A stretch of 64,000 nt of DNA from Coriolopsis trogii (Eukaryota > Basidiomycota > Agaricomycetes > Polyporales > Polyporaceae), in NCBI GenBank assembly GCA_020543525.1, contig JAHYIO010000004.1, positions 124,001-188,000 on the forward strand, given 5' to 3'. The first letter of the stretch is position 1, and each line of letters begins with the position of its first letter. Positions 42,497 to 55,317 of the stretch are shown here, piece by piece. Both the position numbers and the translations under genes were made by a program. Under the pieces are notes generated by a model that saw only the letters and a program-made list of their open reading frames with translations, was not told the origin of the DNA and did not search any database.

Positions 42497-44102
42497 GTCT
42501 TTAGGCGAGTGTAGCGGGGCAAGGCACCTGGGGGGTTGAGTGGGAGCGTCGACGACGAATGATAAGACTCTTCCTGTGATTACGTAATCACACCAAACAA
42601 GCACAATCACATTCTTGAGCCTCGACCTGTTGGGCCTGGCGAAGCGTCTCCGGGGCGTTTCTCGGCGACTCATCCTGATAATCTCACTGCGATGGGCGTG
42701 GAGACGCCGCTCGACTCTATGGTATTGGAGCAATCGACGGCTGGATGGGCGTAGGGGTCCGATGGGCAACACGCATTACGACCTGGGCGCCATGGGAGCC
42801 ACAGGAGGCTAGGAGAAGCCAGATATCCTGCGTCAGTTCCCCGAGTCAGGCAATGCGTGAGAGGCATTCTCCGAGTAAAATGGCAGCAGCATATGACAGT
42901 CCGCAGCCGCCGAGGTGCCGTCGTCATTTGAAGACCTCTCCGGTGCCAGCGATGTCCAGACGACCAGGGCAAAGGGCAACAATCGGAACAGCCAGCAGAT
43001 TGGGCCAACCAGCCATCAGCGATCCATCGATGTTGATCATGACGAGGCAGGCAGACGTTGTTGAAGACGGCGAGGAGGAAAGGGCTGCCAAGTATTGGAG
43101 AGGTAGCGTCGGTCGGTGAAGACAGCAGAAGCCACAAAGAGACCAAGGACTTGTGAGTCACGATTTGCGTGCGTACTGGCCTGGATACGTTGTTTTGGAA
43201 AGACGACCAGAAGCGCCTATCTGCCCGAGCGCTGGGAAGGCTACGTTGCCAGGTTCTTGCGCGAGTGTAGGATGCCCGGTAGCGAAGACGTATCAGGTTA
43301 CGTGCAAAAGTGTGCTGTCGACGTAGACGGCCCCGTGGAAGAGGAAGTGACACTTAATTTGGACATCGTGTCGTGCACCATTGAAGGACGCCAGGCATGA
43401 GCGATAGGGTGGGCGACATTCTTGATGCGTTCAGCAGAAACCCAAAGACCTCGCTATAGAAGTGATGAGCAAGTACCCGACATGCAGCAGCCGGTAGCCA
43501 CGCATGTATGCCCAATAGGATGATCGCCCACTGCTCAGTTTCGCAAGGAGATCCTCTCACTGAGCAGGGTGGACGTCTGTACTGCGGTACACACCTTGGA
43601 TCCAAACCGTTGAGCCCGCGCCTTCGAACTTCTGTACTTCCCCACCAACGGTATTTCATCCCAAACCACCATCCTGCAATACCTCCTGAATCATCCAGCT
43701 TGATGGTGAGGCCGTTGGGGGACAATTTGAGCTTGGTGAGGGTACCTCCCACTCAGAATCGTCAGCCCGAGGCAGAAGCATGCCCATGTAGTCGATGGCG
43801 GGGGGCAGAGGACGGGCGGATGGAGTGGGTGCGGGCTGGGGGCAGGGAGAGATGGGGGTTCGGGGGCAAGACGCGCTCTTGCGGCATTTTGGCGATGAGG
43901 CAATTCACCCATTGGCTCGCCTATGTGCCTGTCGGAGCTGCAATCGGAGACTCTACTTTGCCGCAAATGTTGGATGCTCCGCATGAAAAGGCTGATAGGG
44001 ATCGGCAACGTGGCCCGTTATAGCCGACAACGTCAGGCTGCACGGGCACGGTGCAGCTGCGGTGCTCTCTCCATCCAGCTTGTCCTCTCCTCGTCCTCCT
44101 CC
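42497..44102. other. Unassigned stretch
   Basis: Several overlapping open frames exist (for example minus 43,353-42,670 and 43,752-43,354). Some contain hydrophobic runs (AIILLGIHAWLPAAACRVLA), so a decayed or unspliced membrane-protein gene on the minus strand is possible. I cannot join exons, so no gene is called. Confidence 0.3.
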
Positions 44103-47100
44103 ATGTCCTCTGCACCTCAGCGTCCGTCGAGTCGAGCATCCGCCCCGAAATGGAGGTCGTCGTTGTCTAGTCCGAAGCGGCAGAAGCCAGCAGCCGCAGT
44201 CTCGCTCGTATTCGCCCAGCCAGAACAAGGCTCCAAGCTCGCATCGGCCATCGACCAGCTCCCCGCAGTCGGCATCGACGACGCAGCAAGCTTTATGAGC
44301 GAGGTGTCCCGGAAGCGAGAGAGGTTGAACTCGAATGCATCCAGCTTCATGAGCCAGCTGGAACCACGCAGAGAGGCTCCGGTCACCTCACCAGAGACTG
44401 GAGACGTTTCGAGGAAGCGGTCAAAGCTGAGTGTTGACGACCACGATACAACGGGTGTGGATGCTGGCGCACCCGGGAACGTTTCAGGCGCACCAGACGC
44501 TCCAGGTATGTCTCTTCATCTTCGCTTCTTCGTGTTCTTTCTCCATGCGCGAAAGTTATTCGATAAAACACTCGCCTCATCAAGTATCACATGCATTTCC
44601 GTATCCCCGCTCGAGCGCTCCTGCGTGCTGCTCGCACTAGAACGCGGGTGGAGAATGCATGTTCCAATGCCATTTCGTCAACGTCGAGCTGTTGTTCTGC
44701 AGTGAGCTTAGCTAACCCCACATACCAGGCTTGGCAAATCACCCAATTGACGACAACGACACGACGACTGTAGGTACGGGCTCACACGGGAACGGACCAG
44801 GAGTAGTGAATGGTGGACTAGGTGTTCCAGGTATGTCTCCTACATTCTTGTATTGTTTCAGTGCAGACGTCATTCGTTTGTGATACACGTCGCTGACCTT
44901 ACATGCAGGCTCGGCAAGCAACCCAGTTGACCTCACGGAGTCTCCGAAGCCAATGGATGTAGACCTCCCCCCATCCATTGTTGTCGACAAGGTTGCTACT
45001 GACATCGCACCTTCGGAAACGCAAACACAACAGTCGGGGCTGGTGCCGTTCCCAACCTCGGAGCCACCGAAAAGCGTCCGTACTTCTAAGTCCACGCCGT
45101 CTCGCTCTTCGTGGTTCGGTTTTTCTCGCGCAAAGCTGGGCGAAGACGACTCTCCAACCACCCCAGAGTTTAATGCCAAACCAGGCAGCACTACGCCTAC
45201 CCAGTCATCCGCCAATCCCAAGTCGACGCAATCAGAACAAGGTCAAGGATCGGGCGTTCCCACGAACACGGTAGAGACTGTCGACCTATCGAATACGTCG
45301 CCGCAACCTGCGGTTGCCACGTCGCCACCCCGCAGCATTCCTCCGACCAGCAAACAACCCGAGCCCTTGGCATTCTCCTCAGTACAGTATTCTCCGCCGA
45401 CCCAGGTATTGAAGAGCAACACGACATCAATATCGTCAGTGGACGAGGAAGTTCCCGGCCCGCGCTTCATGAGCATGGACGGTAGCACACATATCGCGAA
45501 CTCTCCAGTCGTCCTTGAGCCGCAAGATACGAAGATCGCTAGTCGCAAACCGTCTATCTCTTCCCTCAACCCATCGACTAGTCGCTTCACGCTCAGGTTG
45601 CCCCTGTTGGGGCGACCCAAGATCCCTCTCGAGCAAGCGGTCGCTACTGCGCAGGCCGAAGATGTTCGGGAGCCTCCTGCTGAATCCGATGATGTGAAGA
45701 CACCGAGTAAGCATCTTGATGCGCGCCTCTTCACTCGTGATTGAACTTTGACCGTCCCAGCTACCCCAGTCGCCCTAGAGGAGAGCCAAGCTGAACAGAC
45801 TATCAACATCGTGCCACCCACTCCCGATGAACGACCCGCGAACCCGGGAGATCAATCCGCTCAGAGCGGCAGCGAGTCCCAGGCCGAGTCAGATTCTCGT
45901 CCGGCCTCGTGGTGGGGTTATATTGGTTGGGCTGGACAGCCCGCGGCAGAGCACGCTACGAACGCAGTACGGAAGGATGATAGTGAAGACGAAAGCTCTA
46001 AAGATACATCTCAGGCGACGCCTACCCCCGTTCCTGAAGCTGAACCCTCGCAGTCATCGGAGGAGCCCGCCAACGCTGCAGACCAAAGCGCCGCCCCGGC
46101 TTCTGAGAATGCTGTTTCAGATGCCTCCGATGCCAAGCCCGACAGGAAGCCCGCATCCATCCTCTCTGCTGATACGACGAAGAGTCAGGTCTCGGCTTGG
46201 TACTCCCCTTGGGCATGGTACTATTCTTCTTCGGCGAACGCCTCGACTGCTGACGCCCCTCAAACGTCGGAGGCGTCTGGGGCATCGGATACGACGAAGA
46301 CAGAGTCCGAGCTGGTGAAGGAGGAAGCCCTTGCACGCGAAGAAGAGCGTGCGAGTCAGGCCGAAGCAGTGTCAACGCCAGAGCCTGCTGCCGCCTCCGA
46401 GCCCGAGCCCGAGCCAAGTAATCCGATACAGTCCACCATCGCCGACAACAGGTCGGGGTGGATGTCGTTCTTTGTCTCCAGGGCTGCCACCATGAAGGCC
46501 GTCACAAACGACGCGGGTGAGAAGCAGGAGAGCGGGATGGAGGTCATGGAGATTGACGAGGAAGCGGAAGCCTCCACCGCTGCGGTTGAAGTCGCCATAC
46601 CCGCTCGCAAGGGCGACAGTAAGCGAACGTCGGTTCCTTCCCCTCTGTCCCTGCTCTCGACGTCCCCGAAGCCCTCATCGTCTCCCACACCGTCCTCCAC
46701 CCCAGTCCCCAAGTCGCCAAAGTCGCCGGGCGTACCCCCGCAGGAGCGCCAGCCCAAGAAATCAGACCCGCCCGCGCCGCCGCTGACGGACTCGGAGTCG
46801 ATCAAGCGGGACACGGCGCGCGGTGCGCGTTCGCCCTCGCCCACGCCATCCAAGGCGTCGACGCCGCCGGGGAGCGCCAAGCCGACGCCGCCGAACCTCG
46901 TCCTGCCCACATGGGCGGACACGTTCCACAGCCCGCCGCGCTCGTACACCCCACCGCGCACGCCGAACCCGAAGTCGAAGCTGACCGGCGCGCTGTCGTA
47001 CGTTGCTGGCGCGCTGTTTGCCAACGTCAGCTCCGAGGGCGGCGGCAAGGCGAAGGGGAAGGGGAAGGGGAAGAATAAGGGCAAGGAGCGTGAGCAGTTC

Positions 47101-49041
47101 GGGACGTGGTCCGCTACCCCTGGAGCCGGCTCTAGTGCGGGTACTGGACAGCAGAGTGCAGAGTTCTTGACCTTCGGACAGGACTTGCCGAAGGCGCTGG
47201 ATGTCCTTGGGGAGCAGTTGAATCCGTACATCCTCAATGGGGGCTGTAGGGTCGCGGTGATAGGGGTTGCTGGCTGGTCGCCGGGTGCGTATGCTTCGGC
47301 TTCGTGGGGCATTGCTCCGGTCAAGGAATTGTGGAGCCTGATACTGATGTTTTGTGGTTGCGTACAATAGGCGCCGTGACACGAACACTTGCGGGCGGGG
47401 TGAGGCCTTTCTATCCATCTCGATTTACAATCCGAACGGAACTGACAGCCGACACGATAGCTGCCGTCTTCGAGCAACAAGTTCGTCAGCATGACCGTGA
47501 CGGCCCTCGAGCAGTTTGCCGAGGAAAACGGGTTCAAGTTCAAGAAGATCACCCCGATGCCGCTCGAGGGCGACGGCACGATCAGGAAGAAGGTCTCGAG
47601 GTAGGTGGTCGGTGCATGAGCAGACTGCACATGGGACTCCTTGCTGACATTAGGGAGCAACGCTCTCACTATTCAGGGTGTACAACCATCTATTGGGCAA
47701 CGAGGAATGGATGGAAGACCTACACGCTGCAGACGTGATATTCGTGGCTAGCCATTCACAGGGCGCCGTCGTCTCTACGCACCTTGTGGACCGGCTGATC
47801 GAGGACGGACATATTCTGACCGCGCGTAGCGTGGATACCCTTGCAAAGACCGCAGCTGCTATTGGGGGCAGTGGGACGGCCTCGGTGCCTACCGCTCAGG
47901 CGCAAAAGGTGTGCCTGCTAGCTCTCTGTGGTGTTCACTTGGGCCCTCTACGGTACCTCAAGACGAGCTCCCTGCTGCAGCCGTACTTCCAGGTGAGAAC
48001 GAGGCACAATGCTATGACTTGCTATTTGTAGCTGATGGGAGCGTTCCTCTCAGTACGTCGAGAATGCATCCGCGCGGGAGCTATTCGAGTTCCAGGTATG
48101 TACTTATGGTGCCTGAATATACCTGGTGTTGAAGCGGCGTAGGACACGGAGTCCAAGGTCTCGAAGAACTACGTCGGAGCATTGCGAAACATCCTAGACC
48201 ACGGTGTAAGTCCACGGAATCTTGGCACTGACAGCCGCTCACTATTTCCGCAGTCGAAGGTCGTGTATATTGCGTCCTTGAACGATCAAGTCGTCCCAAT
48301 ATATTCCGGATTATTCACCGCAGCATCTCATCCTAGGATTCTGCGCGCCTTGTACATAGACAATGACGCCTACCAGTACGTGTGCCCGCGCTCAAACCGC
48401 ATATTCGATGTCTAACCACCTCCTGCAGCTCTTCCGACTTCCTCTCCAACTTACTGATCCTTCTAATCCGGATTCTTAACGCGGGGTTATCTGATCGCGG
48501 GTTGTTGGCCCACCTGTCCGAGGCGACCGCTGGGACGCTGAGCGGCGTTGGGCATTCAACTGCTTATGAGGAGCCAGCGACGTACTCGTAAGTGCCATGG
48601 GAACATTGCATTCCTGCACCCCTGTCTGACTTCTATCCATCAAGGCTTGCGGTCAAGTACTTTTTCATGACGAACGACGGCTCTAACTCCGACGCAGAGT
48701 TGGTCATCAACCCGTTCAACGCCGTGGAGGAGCAGAACGACTACGAGGTGCGTTCCTTACGCTGCGATTGGCTCGGGGATGGCGAGATCTGTAGATGCGA
48801 GATTGGGAGAGCTGATCCACATTGCCCAAACCTCCACCAGATCCCGTGGTTACTGCGAGACATGATCGCAGACGGCAAGATCTCGCACTTTTTCGCGCGC
48901 GAGTTTGCCCAATTGCGGGACGCGTTCGACGAGTGGCAGCCGAAGACGACCATTCTCCGTGACATGAAGAAGAAGTTGCAACCGATCACGCGCTTGTCGA
49001 GCACCAGCTCCCTTGCGTCGGGTTCCATCAGCAAGCTGTAG
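44103..49041 (+). CDS. YMC020W-like alpha/beta-hydrolase protein with long disordered N-terminus
   Basis: A many-exon gene from ATG 44,103 to TAG 49,041. The first 900 or so residues are low-complexity, rich in Pro, Ser, Thr and acidic residues, with short Trp-containing motifs (SWWGYIGWAG, SAWYSPWAWYYSS) and a GKGKGKNKGKERE basic patch. The conserved C-terminal part starts near 47,160: DLPKALDVLGEQLNPY, RVAVIGVAGWSPG, KFVSMTVTALEQFAEENG, then VASHSQGAVVSTHLVDRL, where SHSQG is the nucleophile-elbow serine, then VVYIASLNDQVVPIYSGLF and WLLRDMIADGKISHFF. This matches the fungal YMC020W-like hydrolase family. Substrate unknown. I place introns by phase near 47,290-47,370, 47,420-47,470, 47,600-47,675, 47,990-48,050 and downstream; several short exons are uncertain. 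Confidence 0.75.
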
Positions 49042-49490
49042 AACATGTTCGCCGTACGCGTTTCCCTTTCTTGTCTGGTTCTCTTGCCTTTCTCCTTCCC
49101 GCATGTATCCTGCTTCCCTTTCCCGGACTCACATACACACCTTCATGAACGGACTTCCATGCTGGCGCCCATCGCATCCCATACACACGTAATGTACAAC
49201 ATGTAGATTAAGTTGCTGTAAGTTAGATCTCTCACGTACCTTGTCGCTGTCAGGCATCGCACGTCGCATACAACCCAGTCTGGGAAACTGATACATTGGG
49301 CTGCTCGTACACATCAGAGTCGTAACGAAGAAGCCGGTACTACGAAAGACTTCTACACACGTGCGTCTTCCGGTGCTACATCTATCCACAAGAAGAGCCG
49401 CAGGCTATCGAAACCTACTCCAAACACGTATTCTTGGGCATGCAAGCGCGCTGCCTGTAGGGTTGCAGAGTGCGCGGGTGCGCTCCGAGT
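49042..49490. other. Convergent spacer
   Basis: 3' flanks of the hydrolase and aldo/keto reductase genes. Nothing else seen. Confidence 0.4.
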
Positions 49491-51160
49491 CTAAGCCTGT
49501 GCTCGATACTCGGCACCACAGTCGCCGATCGTCATTATCATCCGGCCGCTGTTGGACTGGGCGAGGACGCGCTCGATGTCGGCCTTGTCTCGGTCCGTGA
49601 GCGCAAACGCGAACACCTTCGCGTTGTCGTCCGTGTTGTCGCTCAGCCCGAGGCGGGCACCTGACGAGCGATGGAAAGAAGGAAGGAGAGAGATGATCAG
49701 TCTCGCAATCAGCGGCGGCGATTTCGCCTCGAGAAAGGAGGGGGGGAAGAAGGGGAAGGGCCGGGAAGCAAGTGAAACGGAGCGCCCACCTATTATGACA
49801 GCGCCGACGAACTGATGCTCGAGCACCCAGCGCGTGGCGACGTTCGCGATGCTCACCCCACCATGACGGTCTGCGATGTCCCGGAGGAGCCGGAGGAGGG
49901 TCTGGAAGAGGTCCCATGTGCCCCACGCTTTGAGTATCATATCGAGATACTGGAGAGAGTGGGCCGAACGAGGTGGCGTGTGAGCTCAGGACGGGCCAGG
50001 ATCACAATAGCACAAGGTTGGAAGGCACAGTACCTTTCTCTGCGACGGATTCAGTTGGCCCGAGTACAGCTCTGGCTCCGGTTGGCCGAGCCACCGGTCG
50101 GTGAGAAGACCCCCGCACTGTATCCATGTCAATGTCGTGATGTTGACGGAGGGAGACTGGGACGTAATAATGTGCTCACCAGCGTGCCATACGCCAGAAC
50201 CTTGAAGCCGTACCTCTCACAGAGGTCATTCATGCCATGAAGCGGACGGACGTCGATGAGAGAGAACTGCCGGGGCGTATGTCAGGCTTGTGCAAACTTA
50301 TCAGAATGCGTATGTACTGCACCTGAACCTGGTTAGACACGATACAGCCCCGCCCGAACGTGACACAGATCTCCTCCGTCCTCTTCGTATCGAAGTTACA
50401 CAGCCCCAGGTTACGTATCTTCCCAGTCGAGCGAAGTTCCAACAGGTGCTCCACCGCGGTCAGGTAACTTCTATCTCTGTAGTCCTGCCAGAAGAACTGG
50501 CGGCGCCCATGGATCAGACATCAATCACGCGAGCACAGTGAACTGAGATGTCTGGGCGTACTTGGAGAATGTCGATGCGCTCGGTCTGCATCTGGACCCG
50601 ACGCTCGTCGACCGCGCGTTCGACTCTCTCTTTGGTAATCACGGTGGGTTCGAAGATGCACCACTTCGTGGCGCCGAACGGGCGCGGTTTGTCCGCAGGC
50701 AAGTTGCCGCAGAAGTGGCCCTGTGGTGCAGGATGTCAACGCGGAGTTGGTTGGGAGTGTGGAAGTGATAGTAACTCACGAATAGACCCTCGGCGGGACC
50801 GTAGTGGTCAGCTAGTCCGTTTGGCCGTCAGACGGTCCCCTGTAGTATCAGAATAGGTGGAACGTACCCTGGAATTTTTGGTTCAGGGCGCGATAGAGGG
50901 ACATGTTAGAACATTGTTGCCTAATGTCGTGATAGACCTACCATATCTGTCAGACATCCGTCAGCGGTCACGGCTAACGAGGGGACCTATAGGATGCGCT
51001 TACCGAAGGCAATGTAACCCTTCCCAAGATGGGTATTCATGGCATCGCGAACCCGTTGGGCAGGGGCGCTTCCCCAAGCGTTGCTGGACAGCTGCCAAAG
51101 ACCGACCCATATCCGGGGAAGCTGTGTGGCCGGTGCGAGTGTAAACTGTTCTAAATCCAT
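49491..51160 (-). CDS. Aldo/keto reductase
   Basis: NADPH-dependent reductase with TIM-barrel fold, read in many short exons. Order of blocks: MDLEQFTLAPATQLPRIWVGLWQ; a two-codon exon ending DM; ADHYGPAEGLF with the catalytic Tyr; ATKWCIFEP; RIDILQ; STGKIRNLGLCNFDTKRTEEI; GFKVLAYGTL; QLNPSQRKY; ANVATRWVLEHQFVGAVIIG; ARLGLSDN; and a C-terminus with GDCGAEYRAQA. These are the standard landmarks of the family in the right order. An upstream in-frame ATG at 51,205 would add a Gln-rich leader coded by a CAG repeat; I prefer 51,160 because the family starts there. The exact substrate is unknown. It is divergent from the gene starting near 51,582. Confidence 0.8.
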
Positions 51161-51581
51161 GGGTTCAATGTGTTGCTGCTGCTGCTGAGGAATCCGACGA
51201 CTCACCCACCGTTTTATACCACCTACGGCGAGTAAAGCGAATCCCGTCGTACGCTACGTCGACGACTTGGAGAGTTTAGACGGGTATCCTGTTGTACACC
51301 GACCCGGGTGAGGCGAGTCGGAGGACTATGACCACTTGGAGCCTGGCGGCGAACAGAGTTGGCGCTGATGGGCGCTAGGAAGTTACGCAATCCGGCAAGT
51401 ATGATCAAGTCTGAATTTATCCAATAAATGGGGGTGGATACGTGGCTGACCAGTCGAATTATGGATATGATAGATGTGGCTCACATGCCCGATTTGCTGT
51501 ATAAAGAGCAAGACTCTGTGCTCGTCGTCCAGCAGGCCGAGCCCCTCCAGCGACACGATTCAGCACCTATCGGACTCGACG

Positions 51582-52358
51582 ATGCCCGCGACCGAACTGC
51601 CCACCAGCGGACCACGTACCCTGGGAGCGGGAGACGCTCGCCCTGTCCTAGGCCATGTGTCAGTTTTTACCGCACCGCCCGGATGTCTGAAAGCCGCCGC
51701 TGAGACCGCTGCGTTTACAGGAACCTCATGGTTGACACCCTCATCGCCAACGCTAACCCTGAAGAGTAAGCAAGTGACCGCACCTTCTGAGCTTGAGTTA
51801 GCTCACCCCGTCCACCGCTCCTTCGCTTCTCGTTCCAACAGCCTGCGCGCCATCGTACGCGGCATGCTGGCCACGAGCCCTCCTTCTGTGGCCCACGCGT
51901 TCACTTCTGCAGCCCGGCAGCGCCTGCTTCGTGTGGACGCGACCGCGATACCCGAGACAGCGGGGATATTCGATGCCGGAGCTGGAGGGAAGGACGCGTC
52001 GCCCACCGAGAAGCTGCACGAGATCTTGGTCCGCACCCGGACCCTCTACGGATCAGGCATGGGGTTTGCGAGCCTGAAGATCCTTGGGCGTATCGTGAGC
52101 GCCACGGTCGGACTGCGATGGCAGGAGGATGGCGCGATGGAGGACGTGCTGGCGGAAATCGATGCGGATATCAGCCAAGCGATCCAGAGCTCCAAGGAGG
52201 AGATCGAGGGCGGTCGGATGGTGGATTTCGAGGCTGCGCGCGAGACAGTGCACGAGCTGCGTTCGGCGATCCACGAGAGCCAGACGGACGTGAAGAAGTG
52301 GGAGGGAGTGTTCCCGTTTGAGCGAGCTGCGTCGAGCCTGGAGTACTGGAGGGTTTAG
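51582..52358 (+). CDS. Conserved hypothetical protein
   Basis: The 3' exon (from about 51,840) is a long clean frame: LRAIVRGMLATSPPSVAHAF, ARQRLLRVDATAIPE, EKLHEILVRTRTLYGSGMG, then a helical tail ending SSLEYWRV. An upstream exon with MVDTLIANANPE joins by a donor at 51,768 and an acceptor near 51,838. The first exon may start at ATG 51,582 (MPATELPTSGPRT), but the intron joining it is not clean, so the true start could be the ATG at 51,730. The protein looks all-helical and soluble. No named domain recognised. Confidence 0.6.
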   Translation: MPATELPTSGPRTLGAGDARPVLGHVSVFTAPPGCLKAAAETAAFTGTSWLTPSSPTLTLKSKQVTAPSELELAHPVHRSFASRSNSLRAIVRGMLATSPPSVAHAFTSAARQRLLRVDATAIPETAGIFDAGAGGKDASPTEKLHEILVRTRTLYGSGMGFASLKILGRIVSATVGLRWQEDGAMEDVLAEIDADISQAIQSSKEEIEGGRMVDFEAARETVHELRSAIHESQTDVKKWEGVFPFERAASSLEYWRV

Positions 52359-55317
52359 CGCACGGATTCGCTGGCAGCGCAAGTCTCGAAACGCTTGGGA
52401 ATTGTATCATTTACCTTGTATTTTGGCACTGTATGACCCGCAAAGCACGCTTGGGATTAGGCTCTTATCTCCGAAATGCCAATTTGAGTGAGCGTGTGCA
52501 AGAGCAAGTGGCCTGAGCCTCCGCGTCCCTGCACATTTCCCCCTTATCCGATAATCCGGCGTCCTGTCTAGTCGCCGACTGCGCAACGTGAGTAAACGGC
52601 ACCGGCCAACGGATGGAAGAGCCAGCAGAAACCACCTCGCCGGACAATCGCTTACGGGATTGACACAGACCGCCGTATGTCCTAGAAGATCGCTGACGAG
52701 GTCCAGTCGTCAGACTCGGGCACCTTCGTCACAGTTGCCTTAGCCGCAGACCGATGTGCTCCGGCAACACAACAAACTGACGGACAGCTTGAGCATGGAT
52801 GACATTCATCGACCGCACCGGCCGCGCAAAGGTCACCATGCAAAACATGGATATAGCAGCCAGGACGCCTTGCCGCAACACAACGCTCCACCGAGCATGG
52901 ACAGGTGTCCGACCGCTAGTCACCTGTCCTCAGTTCCCCTCGACCCTGCTGTTGACAGACTGGTTACCGACTTCATAGAAGAGCACAGATGGGAGGAGGT
53001 ACTTACCAAACGTTGCAATGCATTCCCGGGAGACGTGATGAGGACTCGGGCAGGAGTAGGACAGTTACTCCCCAGACGCTGAATAGACCAGAGCCGCACC
53101 TGTCATTGAGCTTCTTAGCCAACAGCAACACGTCTGTGTAGAGACACGTCGAGCACATCCGTAGCCTTCAGACGGACGAGCATGCGCGCATGACCCGACA
53201 GACGACAAGTAATGGGCGTTATTCTCGTCTCTGGCGTGTCTGCGTTGGTTCCTCGGTACAGCCTCGCTCCCACTGAGCGTGTTCCACCGTTGATACAGTG
53301 GCTGCCAGTACCGCCAGTAACTGCAGCGAAGACAGTACCGGTGTCCAAATGGACGGCGTTGTCTGCGTATAGAGTCCACTCAGCTCCGGCGGTGCGTTCG
53401 GTGGATGGCTAGGAGGGCATGCTCAACGCCGAGACAGCGGAAAGCCGAACGTAAACAAGCTCACCAGATTCTGAATGACGCGTTGGGCAGGGGCGGTCAC
53501 ACACCGGAGGGCTGCCAAGATGAGTCTGCTGCCACCCATTCGAGGCCACTGGCAATTGTGCTGGCGCTCCACTTTCTACTTTCGTAGAGATTCGGTGCTT
53601 GAGACAGCATGGGACTGATAATGCCGGTAACTCACCAATCTGAGCTTACTGTTCTTTCGTAGCGCCTCCGATGCCAACCTTCTCCCGCCCGCGCTTGCCG
53701 GGTTGGATTCTGTCGGACCGAGGTACAGGGGCCCATCGCCCCATCGGCCTCTTGACGCGAGCGAGGCTATCTGCACATGGCAACTCGAGGCTGTCGAGAG
53801 CGCATCTGGGCGATAAAACCAGCAGTTGAAGGTCATATGGACATGACTCTCGCCCGAAGATGCCGAGGTCGAGTAACCTCCTGCCACCACGAAGCCAGGA
53901 GATATAGCATCTTGCCCGCCGAAGATTCGACAACGTAGGATGCAGTTGCTTGATTTGGGCCGAGGACGTCGGATGGCTAAAAGGCAGGAGGTAGAGCCGC
54001 CATCGGTGGAATGTCAGTCGGGCGATGGGGGATGCGAGAGAAGGAAGATGGCTCCAGGGGACGTCGTCTCCGCCGTCTATCGTTGTCATCCTCTCAGCCA
54101 GTTCAACACGTTGGAACCTTTGCTATCATCGGGGACGTCATTCGTAGCGTCATATTGTCGTCGTTGTCGCTGTCGGAGTGCCCTTTCACTCCGGCTCGAC
54201 TCTTCCTCATCCTCATCTTCTCCTTCGCCAGCCGACTTAGAAGGCTTAAAGGTCCTGTAGAGAGCTCCGTGTCAACGTCACGGCCTCGTCTTCGTTATCC
54301 TGCTCTCAAGCATGTAGATGGGGAGCTGGTAACGTCGTCGTGCGCATCGGGCAGCACCTTCGACTTGGAATGTGCATGCTCTTGTCTTTGCCCCTAGTGT
54401 CACCGTTGTCTGACCTTGAGCTCCACCACATGCATACGAGCCTTCCGCGCAACGTTGCTCGAGAGCCCGCCAGGGCGAGCTCGAATCTTGTCGTGGGAGA
54501 TGAGGCTGTTCGCCTCAACTAGTCCTATATTCTGTAGGGCGCAAGGTTGGCCATTTTGGCTGGTAAAAAGACGCAAAAAGCGTTTGCGCCCCTCAGGGAG
54601 GCAGTTGAGGTAGTCGTGGAAATCGTGATACTGTGGACAGCAGGCACCCGAGCAGAAGCGCAGTTGTGGTGGGTAGTTCTCGTGATATAGACAGATGGGG
54701 TAACTCACGAGATCGGAGGAAGAGCGGTATCTGAGCTCAACAAGCCAGAGGTCTACTCATGGGAAGGATAGGCTTCTGATGATACGAGCCACGGTGGGAA
54801 ATTCCTCCGTGAGCGCGGTTGTCGGAGGGGGAAAGCCTAAAGGGTGTAGTTGGGCTCGACCATCATCCGTACATCTCCAGCCTTTGGTGATAGGTGAGTG
54901 AAAAATTCCCACTCCCTTGCGTTCAAAAGCCGCCCTATAGCTACTAAGTGAGCAAAAATACATTCAGGGCAAGTCAAGTACGTACCCAATCTCTGCCGTT
55001 GAACAAGGGATCGTCGAGCAGCCCTGCCCAATCGGAACTCTGACGGGTCTGCGCTTCGAGACAAATCTCGCAAAAGTCTTTTGCTGATATTGTCGGCTTA
55101 CTGCGATTTTTCCACCATCGTAGTGCGGTACGTACAAGATGTCAACCCTCCGCGGCGGGGTAGTGATTGCACATCAACGCTACACAGCGGACTTGAGAGC
55201 CTTCTGAGCAGCGTGCGAATGAGTCGAAGCGTGGGAACTAGTGAATTAGCGCCAATTGCTGTGCACGTGTTTGACTGTCCTTTGACGCTCCCAGGCTATT
55301 GCACTTGCTCTCTCTTA
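52359..55317. other. Unassigned stretch with possible gene relics
   Basis: No complete gene can be built. Minus-strand fragments look protein-like: about 54,708-54,540 (CPQYHDFHDYLNCLPEGRK, QNGQPCALQNIG) and about 55,080-54,980 (FCEICLEAQTRQSSDWAGLL), which has a CxxC pair. They may be pieces of one decayed gene. Nothing is recognised in 52,400-53,900. Confidence 0.3.

Noticed and set aside
42670..43353. 227-codon minus-strand frame
   Set aside because: Cys/Arg-rich translation with no recognisable pattern. Other frames in the same stretch look equally plausible, so no call was made.
46356..47669. 437-codon minus-strand frame
   Set aside because: Antisense shadow of the GC-rich coding exon of the YMC020W-like gene.
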